A stretch of 64,000 nt of DNA from Gottfriedia acidiceleris (GTDB lineage Bacteria > Bacillota > Bacilli > Bacillales > Bacillaceae_G): positions 1 through 64,000 of the forward strand of contig NZ_NESS01000013.1 of NCBI RefSeq assembly GCF_002128425.1, in the 5' to 3' direction. How positions within the stretch are numbered: position 1 is the stretch's first letter; every line of letters begins with the position of its first letter. Position numbers and translations under genes: made by a program. Of the stretch, positions 1 through 8,965 are shown piece after piece. Under the pieces are notes generated by a model that worked only from the letters and a program-made list of their open reading frames with translations, was not told where the DNA came from and made no database searches.

Positions 1-59
1 CTTCATGAGTTACTAAAATAGCTGGATATTCAAAATTACTTACTCGTAACTGCAAACAA

Positions 60-98
60 TGAAAAGAAGCCGTTCAACTTAAACGGGCTCTTCTTTAA
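60..98 (-). terminator. Terminator of the heme efflux operon
   Basis: Read on the minus strand, a GAAGAGCCCGTT arm pairs with AACGGCTTCTT and is followed by TTTTC. The hairpin overlaps the last codons and stop of hrtA, closing the hssRS-hrtBA operon. Confidence 0.6.
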
Positions 99-777
99 TT
101 TGTTCAGTAAGTTTTCCATTTTCAATATAAACAACACGGTCACACAAGTCTAACATCCTTTTATCATGGGTAACCATTATGGCAGCTTTTTGTCTTTGCT
201 TTACTTCTTTAGATAGCATTTCAACTACTGCTCTTCCTCTTTCTGAATCGAGACTAGCTGTAGGTTCATCCGCAAAAATCACTTCGGGATCATTCATTAG
301 TGCTCTTGCAATTGCTACTCGTTGTCTCTCTCCACCTGATAAATTTTCTGGATAGTTTTTCATCCTCTTTGATAATCCTAATTGCTCAAGTAGTTCATTC
401 GCTTTCTTTTCTGCAACTTTATTTTTTATCCCAGCTAATTCAGCAATCAAAAGTAGCTGATCTTTAACTGTCAAATAAGGGATTAAATTAGACATTTGAA
501 AAATGAATCCGATTTTAGATAATCTAAATTCATTAAGTTTATTTGCTGAGAGATTACTTATTTCAATATCATCGATTATAATTCTCCCACTAGTCGGAGA
601 TAATAATGCTCCCGCAATTGAAAGGAAGGTACTTTTACCTGAGCCAGACGGACCTACAACTGCCACTAGTTCACCAGCTTTTACTTGAATGGAAACTTGA
701 TCTAATACCGTTGTAGCTAAAGAATCTCCGTCATTATACGTTTTGCTAATATTATCTAGTACTAGTTTATTACTCAT
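79..777 (-). CDS. hrtA: Heme efflux ABC transporter ATPase HrtA
   Basis: A 232-residue ABC ATPase of the MacB/LolD type that powers the HrtB permease in exporting toxic heme or heme damage products. Visible motifs are Walker A GPSGSGKST (about residues 42-50), the signature LSGGERQRVAIARAL, Walker B with FADEPTASLD, and the switch histidine in VTHD. The ATG start overlaps the hrtB stop by one base (TAATG), behind GGGAGG inside hrtB, so the two are translationally coupled. The assignment as HrtA, not a generic peptide-export ATPase, rests on the adjoining HrtB, HssS and HssR genes. It is the last gene of the operon and ends in a hairpin terminator. No motif is missing. Confidence 0.88.
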   Translation of the reverse strand: MSNKLVLDNISKTYNDGDSLATTVLDQVSIQVKAGELVAVVGPSGSGKSTFLSIAGALLSPTSGRIIIDDIEISNLSANKLNEFRLSKIGFIFQMSNLIPYLTVKDQLLLIAELAGIKNKVAEKKANELLEQLGLSKRMKNYPENLSGGERQRVAIARALMNDPEVIFADEPTASLDSERGRAVVEMLSKEVKQRQKAAIMVTHDKRMLDLCDRVVYIENGKLTEQIKEEPV

Positions 778-1862
778 TAAAAAGCCCTCCCTATCGCTTC
801 AATCGCATCAATTTTCACTACTTTTAATAAAGAAATTAATGAACCGACTATTGCTACAAAAAGAAATAATAACGAACTTCCGATAATTAACTGCGCATCA
901 AATACAAAAGGTAAGTCAGCTGGTAATACTTTAGATAACCCAAATGTGATTGAAATACTTATAATCAGACTTAAAAGCGTCAGTGCTAAAACTTGAAAAA
1001 TGATATTCTTAGCTAAATAACTCGTTTTTGAACCAATCGCTTTTAGCACACCAAATTGATTTATTTTTTGTATCGTAATGATATAGAAAAAGACTGCTAG
1101 CACAAATGCTCCGATAAAAAATAGAAAAACAATCATCATTAGTAAAGAGCCTTGTTCTTCTTTATAACCTGGTATTCCTTTTAATGCTTGTTTTTTATTA
1201 ATTACTTCTACTCCTGATACTTTTTCATTTACCTTTTTTGCAGTACTTTCATTTGTTTTTAGCGCAATTGCATTAAATGAATTCTTATTATTCACCATAG
1301 ACCACTCTTTATAATTCATGTGAATAACCGGTGCATGACTATATGATTGATTCTCTGTAAATCCAACAATTTTAAATTCTTTACCTGATATTTGATCAGA
1401 AATGTTGTCACCAAGCTTGATTCCTTTTTCTTTCAAAGAAAGATCTCCTACTACTTCATTCTTTGTTGAATTATTTATCATTTCGCCTTCAATTACCTTC
1501 GGAGCAGCTAATCCATTCACATCAATACCAAATAAGGTAGCATCAATTTTTTTAGACGTTCCATCCTTTAAAAACGTAGTCATTTGAACTCCTAAAGTAG
1601 CGGAATTTTTCTCATCAACTAATTTCTGAACTTCATTAATTTGACTTTCCGTTAACATAGAATGATTAATTTGTTTACCCGATTCCTTTTGTAAAACAAA
1701 ATAGTTTGAGGCCATGCTATCAATAGAAGAAGCATTATCAAAAGATAATCCTTTCGCTAATCCTGAAACGAATAATACTAGGAATGATATAAGGATCATG
1801 ATTAGACTAATTAATAAAAAACGTAATTTTGCGTGTTTAAATTCCCTTAATGCAAGAAACAC
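777..1862 (-). CDS. hrtB: Heme efflux ABC transporter permease HrtB
   Basis: A 361-residue FtsX/MacB-fold permease: one N-terminal membrane helix (about residues 12-34), a long extracellular domain, then three C-terminal helices. The C-terminal part carries FFYIITIQKINQFGVLKAIG, which closely recalls staphylococcal HrtB, and the family length is about 350. With HrtA it forms the heme-detoxification pump. The start is GTG; AAGGAG lies about 11 bases upstream, and the MFLALREF start lines up with known HrtB N-termini. A promoter with an HssR-type direct repeat precedes it, so hrtBA can be induced separately from hssRS. Confidence is high because of the sensor-regulator pair next door. Confidence 0.87.
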   Translation of the reverse strand: MFLALREFKHAKLRFLLISLIMILISFLVLFVSGLAKGLSFDNASSIDSMASNYFVLQKESGKQINHSMLTESQINEVQKLVDEKNSATLGVQMTTFLKDGTSKKIDATLFGIDVNGLAAPKVIEGEMINNSTKNEVVGDLSLKEKGIKLGDNISDQISGKEFKIVGFTENQSYSHAPVIHMNYKEWSMVNNKNSFNAIALKTNESTAKKVNEKVSGVEVINKKQALKGIPGYKEEQGSLLMMIVFLFFIGAFVLAVFFYIITIQKINQFGVLKAIGSKTSYLAKNIIFQVLALTLLSLIISISITFGLSKVLPADLPFVFDAQLIIGSSLLFLFVAIVGSLISLLKVVKIDAIEAIGRAF

Positions 1863-1921
1863 CTGTCATTCATCTCCTTTTTAATACTTTACTTTTAAAA
1901 GAATTACTCTTTGTAATTTAA

Positions 1922-1954
1922 AGTATAGGAATGTTAGATGAACAACAGGTGAAC
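1922..1954 (-). promoter_or_regulatory. hrtB promoter with HssR-type direct repeat
   Basis: On the minus strand GTTCACCTGTT is followed directly by GTTCATCTAAC (1933-1954): two GTTCAyCT half-sites at an 11-base period. HssR of Staphylococcus and B. anthracis is known to bind a direct repeat starting GTTCA with similar spacing. A TATACT -10 box (1922-1927) lies just downstream, which places the repeat in the -35 region as expected for an activator. Confidence 0.68.
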
Positions 1955-1983
1955 AGTCGATTACAATTTTAAATCAGCACGCT

Positions 1984-3363
1984 TTAATTTTTAGGGAGGG
2001 ATATATTAAATTTAGTTCCTTCTCCTAATTTACTGCTTACTTCAATATGCCCGTTATGTAATTCAATGATTTGTTTAACGATTGCTAAACCTAAGCCACT
2101 ACTGGATTCCTTTCGATTCCTTGCTTTATCAACAATAAAAAATCGGTTAAATATTTGTAGTAAATCAATTTCGGAAATGCCAATTCCAGTATCTTGAAAT
2201 TCAATTTGAACATACTCTTCATTACTACTCAGTTTTATTGAGATTGAACCACCTTCATGATTAAATTTAATGCTATTCGTCATTAAATTTGTCCAAACTT
2301 GATGCAGTAAATTCTTGTCAGCATACACAAAAGTTTGAGGTAATTCTAAATCAATAGCCAAATCTTTGTTTCTCCAACTCCATTCAGTTGTAAAAACTAC
2401 TTGTTTAATTTGTTCGGCAACATCAAAAGTAGTTTTTTGTAATATACTTTCTTCCTTATCTAATGCAGCCAACGTTAATAATTGTTTACTAAGCAAGGAC
2501 ATTCTTCTACTTTCTTCCTCTATAATCGATAAGTATTGATTCTTTTGCTCTTCGTTTAAGTTTTCGGTTTGAAGAGACTGTGAAAAACCTTGTATCGATG
2601 CAAGTGGTGATTGAATTTCATGAGATACATTTGAAACAAACTCCTGACGCATCGCCTCAATTTGACCCAATTTTTGTGACATATGGGAAAAGTGATTTGC
2701 CAGTTTTCCTATTTCGTCTTGGCGCTTGATTTGTAATTGAACATTATATCTTCCTTCTGCAATCTTTTTAGTTGCTTCAGTTAATTTAATAATCGGTTTT
2801 ACAATATATCTTGTACTAACTAAAACTAATATAATACTTAATACGATTGTCAGTAGAAGAAGAATGGAAAAGAGTATGCGTAATTCACCAAATTGAAGCT
2901 GTACATTTGGTCGCATAAAAAGAGCCAAGTGATTATTACTCGATTTTATTGGAACACCAACTGTATTACTCACTGTATTATCAAAGAAACCAGTCACAAA
3001 TAATGATGTTGGAAATTCGGCAATACCATGATATACCTTTCCGTTTAAAACAGATTCAATCACTTTAGACCCTAGTTTTTCTTCTCTAAAAGAGCCGCCA
3101 TAAAAGGTTTGATTTCTTTGTTGATCTACTAATAGAATTTGATATCCTAATTTACTAATACTATTTAAGTAATTGCTTAAATCAATTTCATTATTTTTTT
3201 CATAAAAATTGCCAACATCTAAAGCCATTTTAGTTAATTTTTTATCATTATAAGGCTTTAAATTATTGTGGTAATACACATTTGAAAGAAAGAAAGCTAT
3301 TAAACTGCTACAAATCATTACACCGAGGATTGTAAGAACAATTCTTATGTATAAAGTTTTCAC
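1984..3363 (-). CDS. hssS: Heme-sensing histidine kinase HssS
   Basis: A 459-residue membrane histidine kinase. Two membrane helices (about residues 7-27 and 164-184) flank an extracellular sensor domain, followed by HAMP, the phospho-acceptor SHEI (H248) and the ATPase domain with N, G1 (DTGIGIS), F and G2 (SSGLGLAIV) boxes. The sensor segment holds YYHNNLK, TFYGGSFRE and LFVTGFFDN, all close to staphylococcal HssS, whose length is also nearly the same (457). The GTG start overlaps the hssR stop by four bases (GTGA). It should phosphorylate HssR when heme accumulates in the membrane. The acceptor region reads SHEIQSPL where most kinases have SHEIKTPL. Confidence 0.92.
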   Translation of the reverse strand: MKTLYIRIVLTILGVMICSSLIAFFLSNVYYHNNLKPYNDKKLTKMALDVGNFYEKNNEIDLSNYLNSISKLGYQILLVDQQRNQTFYGGSFREEKLGSKVIESVLNGKVYHGIAEFPTSLFVTGFFDNTVSNTVGVPIKSSNNHLALFMRPNVQLQFGELRILFSILLLLTIVLSIILVLVSTRYIVKPIIKLTEATKKIAEGRYNVQLQIKRQDEIGKLANHFSHMSQKLGQIEAMRQEFVSNVSHEIQSPLASIQGFSQSLQTENLNEEQKNQYLSIIEEESRRMSLLSKQLLTLAALDKEESILQKTTFDVAEQIKQVVFTTEWSWRNKDLAIDLELPQTFVYADKNLLHQVWTNLMTNSIKFNHEGGSISIKLSSNEEYVQIEFQDTGIGISEIDLLQIFNRFFIVDKARNRKESSSGLGLAIVKQIIELHNGHIEVSSKLGEGTKFNISLPKN

Positions 3364-4037
3364 TTATCAGTGACCTCCAATTTATAACCAACACCACGAA
3401 CAGTTTTTATACTAAAATCGTTCGTTAAAGTAGAAAACCTTTCACGTAAACGTTTAATATGAACATTTATTGTTCGATCATCGCCTTCAAAATCAGCGCC
3501 CCAAATTAATTGGATCAACTCATCACGGGTAAAAATTCGATCCGGATAACTTGCCAATTGGGACAACAATTCAAATTCCTTCATTGGAAGCATCAGTAGT
3601 TTGCCATTACAGTAAACTTCATAGCTTTTTCGATCAATAACGGTTTCGTTCAGTTTTATTTTTTGAGCATTAATCATATTGTATCGTCTTAACAAAGCCT
3701 TAATCCGAAATAGTATTTCTTTTGGCTCAAAGGGTTTAGTTAAATAATCATCTGTTCCTACAGCAAAACCTTTTTCTTTATCAGAAAGCTCACTTTTTGC
3801 AGTCAACAATATTACTGGAAAATCATAATACTCTCTTATTTCTTCACAAAGCTGATATCCATCTTTTCCAGGCATCATTATATCAACAATCGCTAAATTA
3901 ATTTGTTGATTTTCAAGCAATTTAGAAGCTTCGTCTCCGTTAGCCGCTTCAAATGTCGTATAGCCTTCAGTTTGTAAATACATTTTTAGTAACTCTCTTA
4001 TATGAGAATCATCATCTACAATTAAAATTCGAATCAT
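3360..4037 (-). CDS. hssR: Heme-responsive response regulator HssR
   Basis: A 225-residue OmpR/PhoB-type response regulator: receiver domain (1-120) with acidic DDD near residue 8, phospho-acceptor D52 in VDIMMPG, T and K in LLTAK and TKPF, and a C-terminal winged helix (130-225) with ERFSTL and VRGVGYKL. It should bind the direct repeat upstream of hrtB and switch on the heme pump. GGGGAT precedes the ATG. It is the first gene of hssR-hssS-hrtB-hrtA, the arrangement also known in B. anthracis. No clear copy of the direct repeat was seen upstream of hssR itself. Confidence 0.9.
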   Translation of the reverse strand: MIRILIVDDDSHIRELLKMYLQTEGYTTFEAANGDEASKLLENQQINLAIVDIMMPGKDGYQLCEEIREYYDFPVILLTAKSELSDKEKGFAVGTDDYLTKPFEPKEILFRIKALLRRYNMINAQKIKLNETVIDRKSYEVYCNGKLLMLPMKEFELLSQLASYPDRIFTRDELIQLIWGADFEGDDRTINVHIKRLRERFSTLTNDFSIKTVRGVGYKLEVTDK

Positions 4038-4461
4038 AACTTATCCCCATTCTTTGAAATTAGTGCAATTATTTAAAAAATCATATCATATTTTAATTTT
4101 AATATCCTTTTTCTATTTTTCATGGGCAGAAATGCTGATGTAACATAACATGTCAAAAAAAATTTTTGTAATATAGTTTGTCCCCCATACATTTCTTTAT
4201 TTTTAAACATAAAATTATTATGTAGTTAATAATGGCTGTTTTCGTAAATCTTGTTGCTCTTTAAGGAGATGACTTGTTGATTTTACTCCTAAACATAGTG
4301 TAGTCAGCGAGCATCTCAATATTTCACTTTTTCTGATACTCCTACAGAAACCCCACACCTTGTTTTTCACAATCAGCTTCTTTATTTACTGTGTGTTTTA
4401 AATTTATAAACGACAATCATTTCGAAAAGAGTCAATCCTAAATGAAAGGAGCAAAATCCAA
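4038..4461. other. Intergenic region between hssR and the DUF4183 gene
   Basis: These 424 bases carry the divergent promoters of hssR and the DUF4183 gene. A TATGAT box 40-50 bases before hssR is a possible -10. No convincing -35, sporulation-sigma promoter, small gene or RNA structure could be supported by eye. Confidence 0.4.
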
Positions 4462-4845
4462 ATGGCACTTCAACTAATGAAAATTCTCGTTTCTGCTTCT
4501 TCAACTATTGAAACTGTCCCAACAGATTCAAGATTCTTCTACGTTACAACCACTTCTACTGCAGCTGGTGCAACTTTAACAATTGACGCAGCTAGCTTTT
4601 TAACGGATACTGGTGCTGCAGTTACTACACTACCGACATTACCTACAAATAATAGTTACTTTAATGTCTACATTAACGGTGTTCTACAAATGAGTGGTAT
4701 TTCAGCTTACACTCCTGGAGCAACGGGTGTTGGTTCATTAGCGATTACTGTACCTGCTGGAGGAGACGGAATTTTAGCTGACACTCCAATTGTGTTAGAA
4801 ATAGTAAGTTTTGCACCTACTTCCGACATTACTGTTTCGACATAA
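4462..4845 (+). CDS. DUF4183 domain-containing protein
   Basis: A 127-residue protein that is almost entirely a DUF4183 domain. It is rich in Thr, Ala and Ser and has the typical core NSYFNVYINGVLQMSG and a hydrophobic C-terminal strand VLEIVSF. DUF4183 domains occur in Bacillus as stand-alone proteins or behind collagen-like repeats, often in proteins suspected of sitting on the spore or cell surface; the function is not established. There is no signal peptide, which would suit a spore-surface protein made in the mother cell, but that is inference. AAAGGAG lies 11 bases before the ATG. It converges on a second DUF4183 gene. Confidence 0.75.
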   Translation: MALQLMKILVSASSTIETVPTDSRFFYVTTTSTAAGATLTIDAASFLTDTGAAVTTLPTLPTNNSYFNVYINGVLQMSGISAYTPGATGVGSLAITVPAGGDGILADTPIVLEIVSFAPTSDITVST

Positions 4846-4854
4846 TAATGCTCA

Positions 4855-4890
4855 AAAAAAAAGTTCCTTTTTGGAACTTTTTTTGAATCT
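4855..4890. terminator. Bidirectional terminator between DUF4183 genes
   Basis: AAAAAAAGTTCC pairs with GGAACTTTTTTT around a TTTTT loop. The A and T tracts on both sides let it stop transcription from either direction, as expected between convergent genes. Confidence 0.8.
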
Positions 4891-4952
4891 ATCTTTTTTT
4901 AATCAGTGTCTTGTATAGGCACATTTTTTAATCATTGATATTAAAAATATTA

Positions 4953-5444
4953 TTAAAAAAATATAGATATAAATTGAAGGATTATGATCGTACCTTTCAG
5001 AGGAATATCTTCAGTGAGCAGAATCAACCTACCACGATCAATTTTATAATTTACGGTCGGCTGAAGCATTCCATTTATAAACAAATTTATATAGGAAACT
5101 TCATCTGGTGATCTAATCGTTGTTATACCATATTCCTCAATACCATCGTGATTTGTATAAATTCTCCTAATACCGTCTGATACAGCGAAAAATAATTGAT
5201 TCGTTGTTTTTAAAGGTGTTGCTGGAGCTGCCCAACCTGATGCTCCAATATTGGCGTTTGTAACTAGTGCTTCCCATTTCATACCATTATACCTATAAAA
5301 AATACGATACTTTGTATCTAAAAAAATGCTACCTGGTTTAGGATTGTCTGGACGAGTGGAATATGTACCTGCTTGTATAGAGGGAATATCCCCTGCATTA
5401 ATGACAAAATTTTGGTTAGATAAAATATCTTTAGTGATGTCCAT
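4953..5444 (-). CDS. DUF4183 domain-containing protein with N-terminal extension
   Basis: A 163-residue protein. The C-terminal 80 residues are a divergent DUF4183 domain ([16 protein letters not shown], then a hydrophobic end [10 protein letters not shown]). The N-terminal half contains [24 protein letters not shown] and looks like the short repeat often placed before phage-tail or appendage domains (product says how many or what was observed). GGGGGTG lies before the ATG. Like its convergent neighbour it lacks a signal peptide and may be a spore-surface or appendage component; nothing in the sequence proves this. It shares the intergenic terminator with that neighbour. Confidence 0.62.
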   Translation of the reverse strand: MDITKDILSNQNFVINAGDIPSIQAGTYSTRPDNPKPGSIFLDTKYRIFYRYNGMKWEALVTNANIGASGWAAPATPLKTTNQLFFAVSDGIRRIYTNHDGIEEYGITTIRSPDEVSYINLFINGMLQPTVNYKIDRGRLILLTEDIPLKGTIIILQFISIFF

Positions 5445-5594
5445 TCACCCCCACTACATTAAATACTTCAATATGTAATCATTAAAATTTATGAGAAAGA
5501 GTTTGTATTAAATATATGTTTTTAATTGAGTATGTAATGCATTATTTTAAATTTATATTTAAAACAGTTACTCAACTATAGCATTATTACAAAA

Positions 5595-5630
5595 ATAAAA
5601 AATAAAAGAACTGTCCTGCAACAGTCCTTT
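5595..5630 (-). terminator. Terminator of the first NprR-like regulator gene
   Basis: On the minus strand AAAGGACTGT pairs with ACAGTTCTTT around TGCAGG, followed by TATTTTTTATTTTT. It starts at the stop codon, leaving no room for a downstream pheromone gene of the nprX type. Confidence 0.8.
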
Positions 5631-6888
5631 AGTTATGTATATTAATATTACTTATTAAGAAGTTAGACATTTCCACTGCCTTCTCAAACTCTTTTTCGTT
5701 TACATAATACTCATACAATTCCTTACCAAATCGCTTCATCAAAACAGTATGATTACGTGATTTAAAGTATGGAAAAGCTGTCTTTTCTATGTATTGAATA
5801 TATTCTTTTCTTTTATTTTCAATCGAACAGATTAGTAATGTAAAGAGTACTTGATAATGTTCATTGTTCAGATCCTCTGCGATTGATAGACCCTTTTGAG
5901 CATTATTTAATAAGACAGATTTACGCATTAATTTACCTTCAAAGGAGCTTCTAAGATAATTATTAAGTCGTTGAAGATAAATTACCGATGGCTTTTTCTC
6001 CAATTGTAGTGCTGCCTTATAATACTTTTGCGCTTTTTCATAATCTTTTCTTTTAAGATATTCTAAAGCAAAATTATTTAATAACATCCCTGTTTTATCT
6101 GGTGCATTTAGCGTCTCACTATCATGGATTAGGTTTTTATATGACTGTTCCAATTTTTTAAAATCAATATGCTCATCTGTGCCAGAATGCAAAAGCATAA
6201 TTGATTCGGCATTAATAACACGTAAATAATTGCTTGTTTCTTTAAAATGTTTAAGTGCCTTTTCCGCATATACATATGCCATCACCTTAGAATCAACCCA
6301 TCCATAGGCTACGGCTAAGTGATAGTAGTATTCAGGATTACCATACTCGTTAATGTCAATTTTCTTTAAAGTTTGTATTGCTTTATGATGGTTCTCTGTA
6401 CTTGAATTATTGTAATTATTTAAATAATAAATTCCTATGACATGTAATAGAAGATTTCGTTCATAATCAGGAAGATCATTATAGTTTTTTTCAAGATTTT
6501 GTATAATGGTAAAGGCGTTATGACGATCCTCTAAAAATATATAATATCTCGCAAGGAGTAATTGGTACTTAGCATCATACTTTGACGAATGAATAAATGG
6601 GATTTCTTCGAGTTCTTTTTTAAGTTTTTCAATATCTTTAGCTCTTAGTTTAATAATAGCGGTATGCCAATTTTCTAGTTTCTTTTCAAGACTTTCAAAG
6701 TTCGCAATTTCTTTTCGAATATCAATTTGTAACCGTTCAGAAAATAAAGTAATAATCTCAGAGGAGTAGGATGTATTCCCTCTTTCAATTTTCCCCACAT
6801 GTTTGGAAGAGCAAATTCCTTTTCCTAGTTCTTCTTGTGTTAGTCCAGCTTTAATTCGATAAAATTTTATTACTTCTCCCTCGATCAT
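5629..6888 (-). CDS. NprR/PlcR-like HTH-TPR (RRNPP) transcriptional regulator, copy 1
   Basis: A 419-residue regulator with an N-terminal Xre-type helix-turn-helix (about 6-60; KAGLTQEELGKGIC and KIERGNTSYSS) and a long series of degenerate TPR helices to the C-terminus. This architecture and length match NprR-type members of the RRNPP family, which bind short secreted peptides. It most likely controls the neighbouring M4 protease and the divergent sipW/calY operon, by analogy with nprR-nprA of the B. cereus group. AGGAGG lies before the ATG. A close paralogue lies at 33412-34656. No pheromone gene is visible next to either, so the peptide and even peptide binding are unproven. Confidence 0.7.
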   Translation of the reverse strand: MIEGEVIKFYRIKAGLTQEELGKGICSSKHVGKIERGNTSYSSEIITLFSERLQIDIRKEIANFESLEKKLENWHTAIIKLRAKDIEKLKKELEEIPFIHSSKYDAKYQLLLARYYIFLEDRHNAFTIIQNLEKNYNDLPDYERNLLLHVIGIYYLNNYNNSSTENHHKAIQTLKKIDINEYGNPEYYYHLAVAYGWVDSKVMAYVYAEKALKHFKETSNYLRVINAESIMLLHSGTDEHIDFKKLEQSYKNLIHDSETLNAPDKTGMLLNNFALEYLKRKDYEKAQKYYKAALQLEKKPSVIYLQRLNNYLRSSFEGKLMRKSVLLNNAQKGLSIAEDLNNEHYQVLFTLLICSIENKRKEYIQYIEKTAFPYFKSRNHTVLMKRFGKELYEYYVNEKEFEKAVEMSNFLISNINIHN

Positions 6889-7051
6889 TGAATGCTCCTC
6901 CTATCCTAAAACTCTTACTAAATATACACTAGTTAAGCTTAGATTCCATCATGCTATTCGCACAATTTATTAGGATATTCTAATGAAGAATTAATCATAA
7001 AATATAGTATTTTATTACTATCTTATTGGAATTTTAGGAAAAATCTAATAT

Positions 7052-7093
7052 AAAATAAGAAAACCATGAACAGGCAAGCTAGCTCATGGTTTT
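7052..7093 (-). terminator. Terminator of M4 protease copy 1
   Basis: On the minus strand AAAACCATGA pairs with TCATGGTTTT, with a second self-complementary AGCTAGCTT core, then TCTTATTTTA. It separates the protease from the regulator downstream. The stem ends match those of the terminator after the second protease. Confidence 0.75.
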
Positions 7094-7103
7094 AGGTTTA
7101 TTA

Positions 7104-8834
7104 TTAATTTACACCTACAGAAGAATACGCATCCATTACTGCTTTCGTTTGAGCAGAAGGTGCCCCAGTTGTTTTATTATCAGGGTATAGATCACGTGCA
7201 GCTTGTACCGCTGCTTCACGCATTTCTTTAAATCCTGAAGAAGCAGTTAAGTATTTCGTTAAAGCACGGTAATAAATTTTTTCTGCAGTTGTTACACCCA
7301 CACCTTTAATCGTGTATCCTTCATTCGTACCACCTTGTGAAATTAAGTATGCAGCTTTGTTGTTAATTCCACTATTAATATGAACTCCACCATTGTCTTC
7401 AGTACCTAAATATCTTTCAGCATAAGTATCTGGATAATAACCGGATGGCATATATTTTGTGCTTACACGTACAGAACCTGGATCTTTTAATGAACGAAGA
7501 CCTCCGTCACCCGCTTTTGTTGGAGTGTATACATCTTCACCCATTTCCCACTCGTTTTCCTTAGTTGAATAAATTTCAACGAATGTTCCAAAAATGTCTG
7601 CTAGTGACTCATTAATAGCACCAGATTCGTTTTTATATGTCAAATTAACACCTGACTTTTCAATAACACCGTGAGTCATTTCATGTCCAGTTACGTCTAA
7701 TCCTCCAGCAAGCGAGCCTAATACGATTCCGTCGCCATCTCCGTATAACATTTGTTTACCATTCCATGCAGCATTATTCCATTTTGCTCCAATATGCACC
7801 GTACTAATTAACGCCATACCTTTATCATCTAGACTGTTACGCTTTTGAACAGTTTGATAATATTTGTTTACTTTATCAGAGTTCATATGCGCTGATACCC
7901 CTGCAGGATCATAGAAGAAATTAGTTGAACTAGTAGTAGAAATTTCAAATCCAGTAAAACCTAAAAGTCCTGATAATAAAATAAATGCAGTTTCAGGCAT
8001 TCGATGAGCATCAAAAGTTGCTAGAGGAACAATATTTGGTGCCGTTGTTGTACCACCCGCAATCGATCCACCATACATATAGCTAGTACCAGTTGTCGCA
8101 TCTTTTCCTACTGGGAAAGATTGCATTTTACCAAACACGTCTAAACCTCTTCCAACCGCAACTGTAAGATTTGCTGGATCTACTATGTTATCAATTGCAT
8201 CAAAGTTATCAATTATTTCACCATTAGTAGCATCTACAAAATAATGGAAGTATCCCGGTGCTGGAACAGATGTTGAAGCCTTAACTAAGTATGCTAAATA
8301 GTACTTACCATCATGAGGATAAATGGTTAATTCAGTATCAATTCCATCATATCGTTTAACTTCACCAATTTGTTCTTCAACCTTTGATTTTGCAATATTA
8401 ACAGCTTCGTCCTCAGTAATCGATGCTTCAGTTGGAATGATTGCACGTGATAATCTTTGAGTTACATTACCGAATGATGCATATACATTGTTATTGGCAT
8501 CTAGTGCTACAGTTTGTCCTGATCCGAAGATTGGAATTCCTTTGTACTGTTCAACTGTCCTTACATGGTATGTATTAGTTGTGCTGTCAGCTTGTTCACT
8601 AACAATTTTAAATTGTTCCCATGCAGAACCTGATCTTGCAAGACCATCTACTTTTGAATTCAAGTATGCTTTTACTAATTCTTCCTTACTTAAAGCTTGT
8701 TCCATTGTTGCTGCACTTGCTTTTACATTTACAAATGAAGGTAAAGTTGTTAGCCCCCCTCCAAATGCTACAGTTAATGCCATTACTGCTGGAATTGCTT
8801 TTCTTCTCATTCTTTTCTCTTTATTCATTTTCAA
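7104..8834 (-). CDS. Secreted M4 (thermolysin/bacillolysin) neutral metalloprotease, copy 1
   Basis: A preproprotease of about 576 residues: signal peptide ending near ASAAT, FTP domain, PepSY domain, then the M4 catalytic domain. The zinc site is HEMTH (about 384-388) with the third ligand in NESLAD, and the catalytic histidine is in GVHINSG. It should cleave extracellular proteins after autoprocessing. The TTG start at 8834 is preferred because the better-placed AAGGGGTG contains the upstream GTG at 8843. It faces the DUF4047/sipW/calY operon across a shared promoter region and is followed by the NprR-like regulator. It is paralogous over its length to the copy at 37108-38808. Confidence 0.9.
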   Translation of the reverse strand: MKMNKEKRMRRKAIPAVMALTVAFGGGLTTLPSFVNVKASAATMEQALSKEELVKAYLNSKVDGLARSGSAWEQFKIVSEQADSTTNTYHVRTVEQYKGIPIFGSGQTVALDANNNVYASFGNVTQRLSRAIIPTEASITEDEAVNIAKSKVEEQIGEVKRYDGIDTELTIYPHDGKYYLAYLVKASTSVPAPGYFHYFVDATNGEIIDNFDAIDNIVDPANLTVAVGRGLDVFGKMQSFPVGKDATTGTSYMYGGSIAGGTTTAPNIVPLATFDAHRMPETAFILLSGLLGFTGFEISTTSSTNFFYDPAGVSAHMNSDKVNKYYQTVQKRNSLDDKGMALISTVHIGAKWNNAAWNGKQMLYGDGDGIVLGSLAGGLDVTGHEMTHGVIEKSGVNLTYKNESGAINESLADIFGTFVEIYSTKENEWEMGEDVYTPTKAGDGGLRSLKDPGSVRVSTKYMPSGYYPDTYAERYLGTEDNGGVHINSGINNKAAYLISQGGTNEGYTIKGVGVTTAEKIYYRALTKYLTASSGFKEMREAAVQAARDLYPDNKTTGAPSAQTKAVMDAYSSVGVN

Positions 8835-8877
8835 AACTTTCACCCCTTATTTAATTTGTTTTGCGACTGCAATTTTT

Positions 8878-8906
8878 ATTATTGAGAAAATTCAAAATTA
8901 AATCAA
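8878..8906 (-). promoter_or_regulatory. Promoter of M4 protease copy 1
   Basis: On the minus strand TTGATT (8901-8906), a 17-base spacer, then AATAAT (8878-8883). The second protease gene has the same two hexamers at the same spacing, which supports both. Confidence 0.6.
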
Positions 8907-8965
8907 TACGTCAAAGTCGGGTTCTTTTTCTACTGTTTTTTTAGCATTTAGCCTTAATGACGACT

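Noticed and set aside
5460..5630. Search for an nprX-like gene downstream of regulator copy 1
   Set aside because: The terminator begins at the regulator stop; all frames in the gap to the DUF4183 gene are closed or have no start with a ribosome site.
8488..8901. Long plus-strand frames over the 5' end of the first M4 protease gene
   Set aside because: They are shadows of the protease coding sequence and have no supporting ribosome site or domain.
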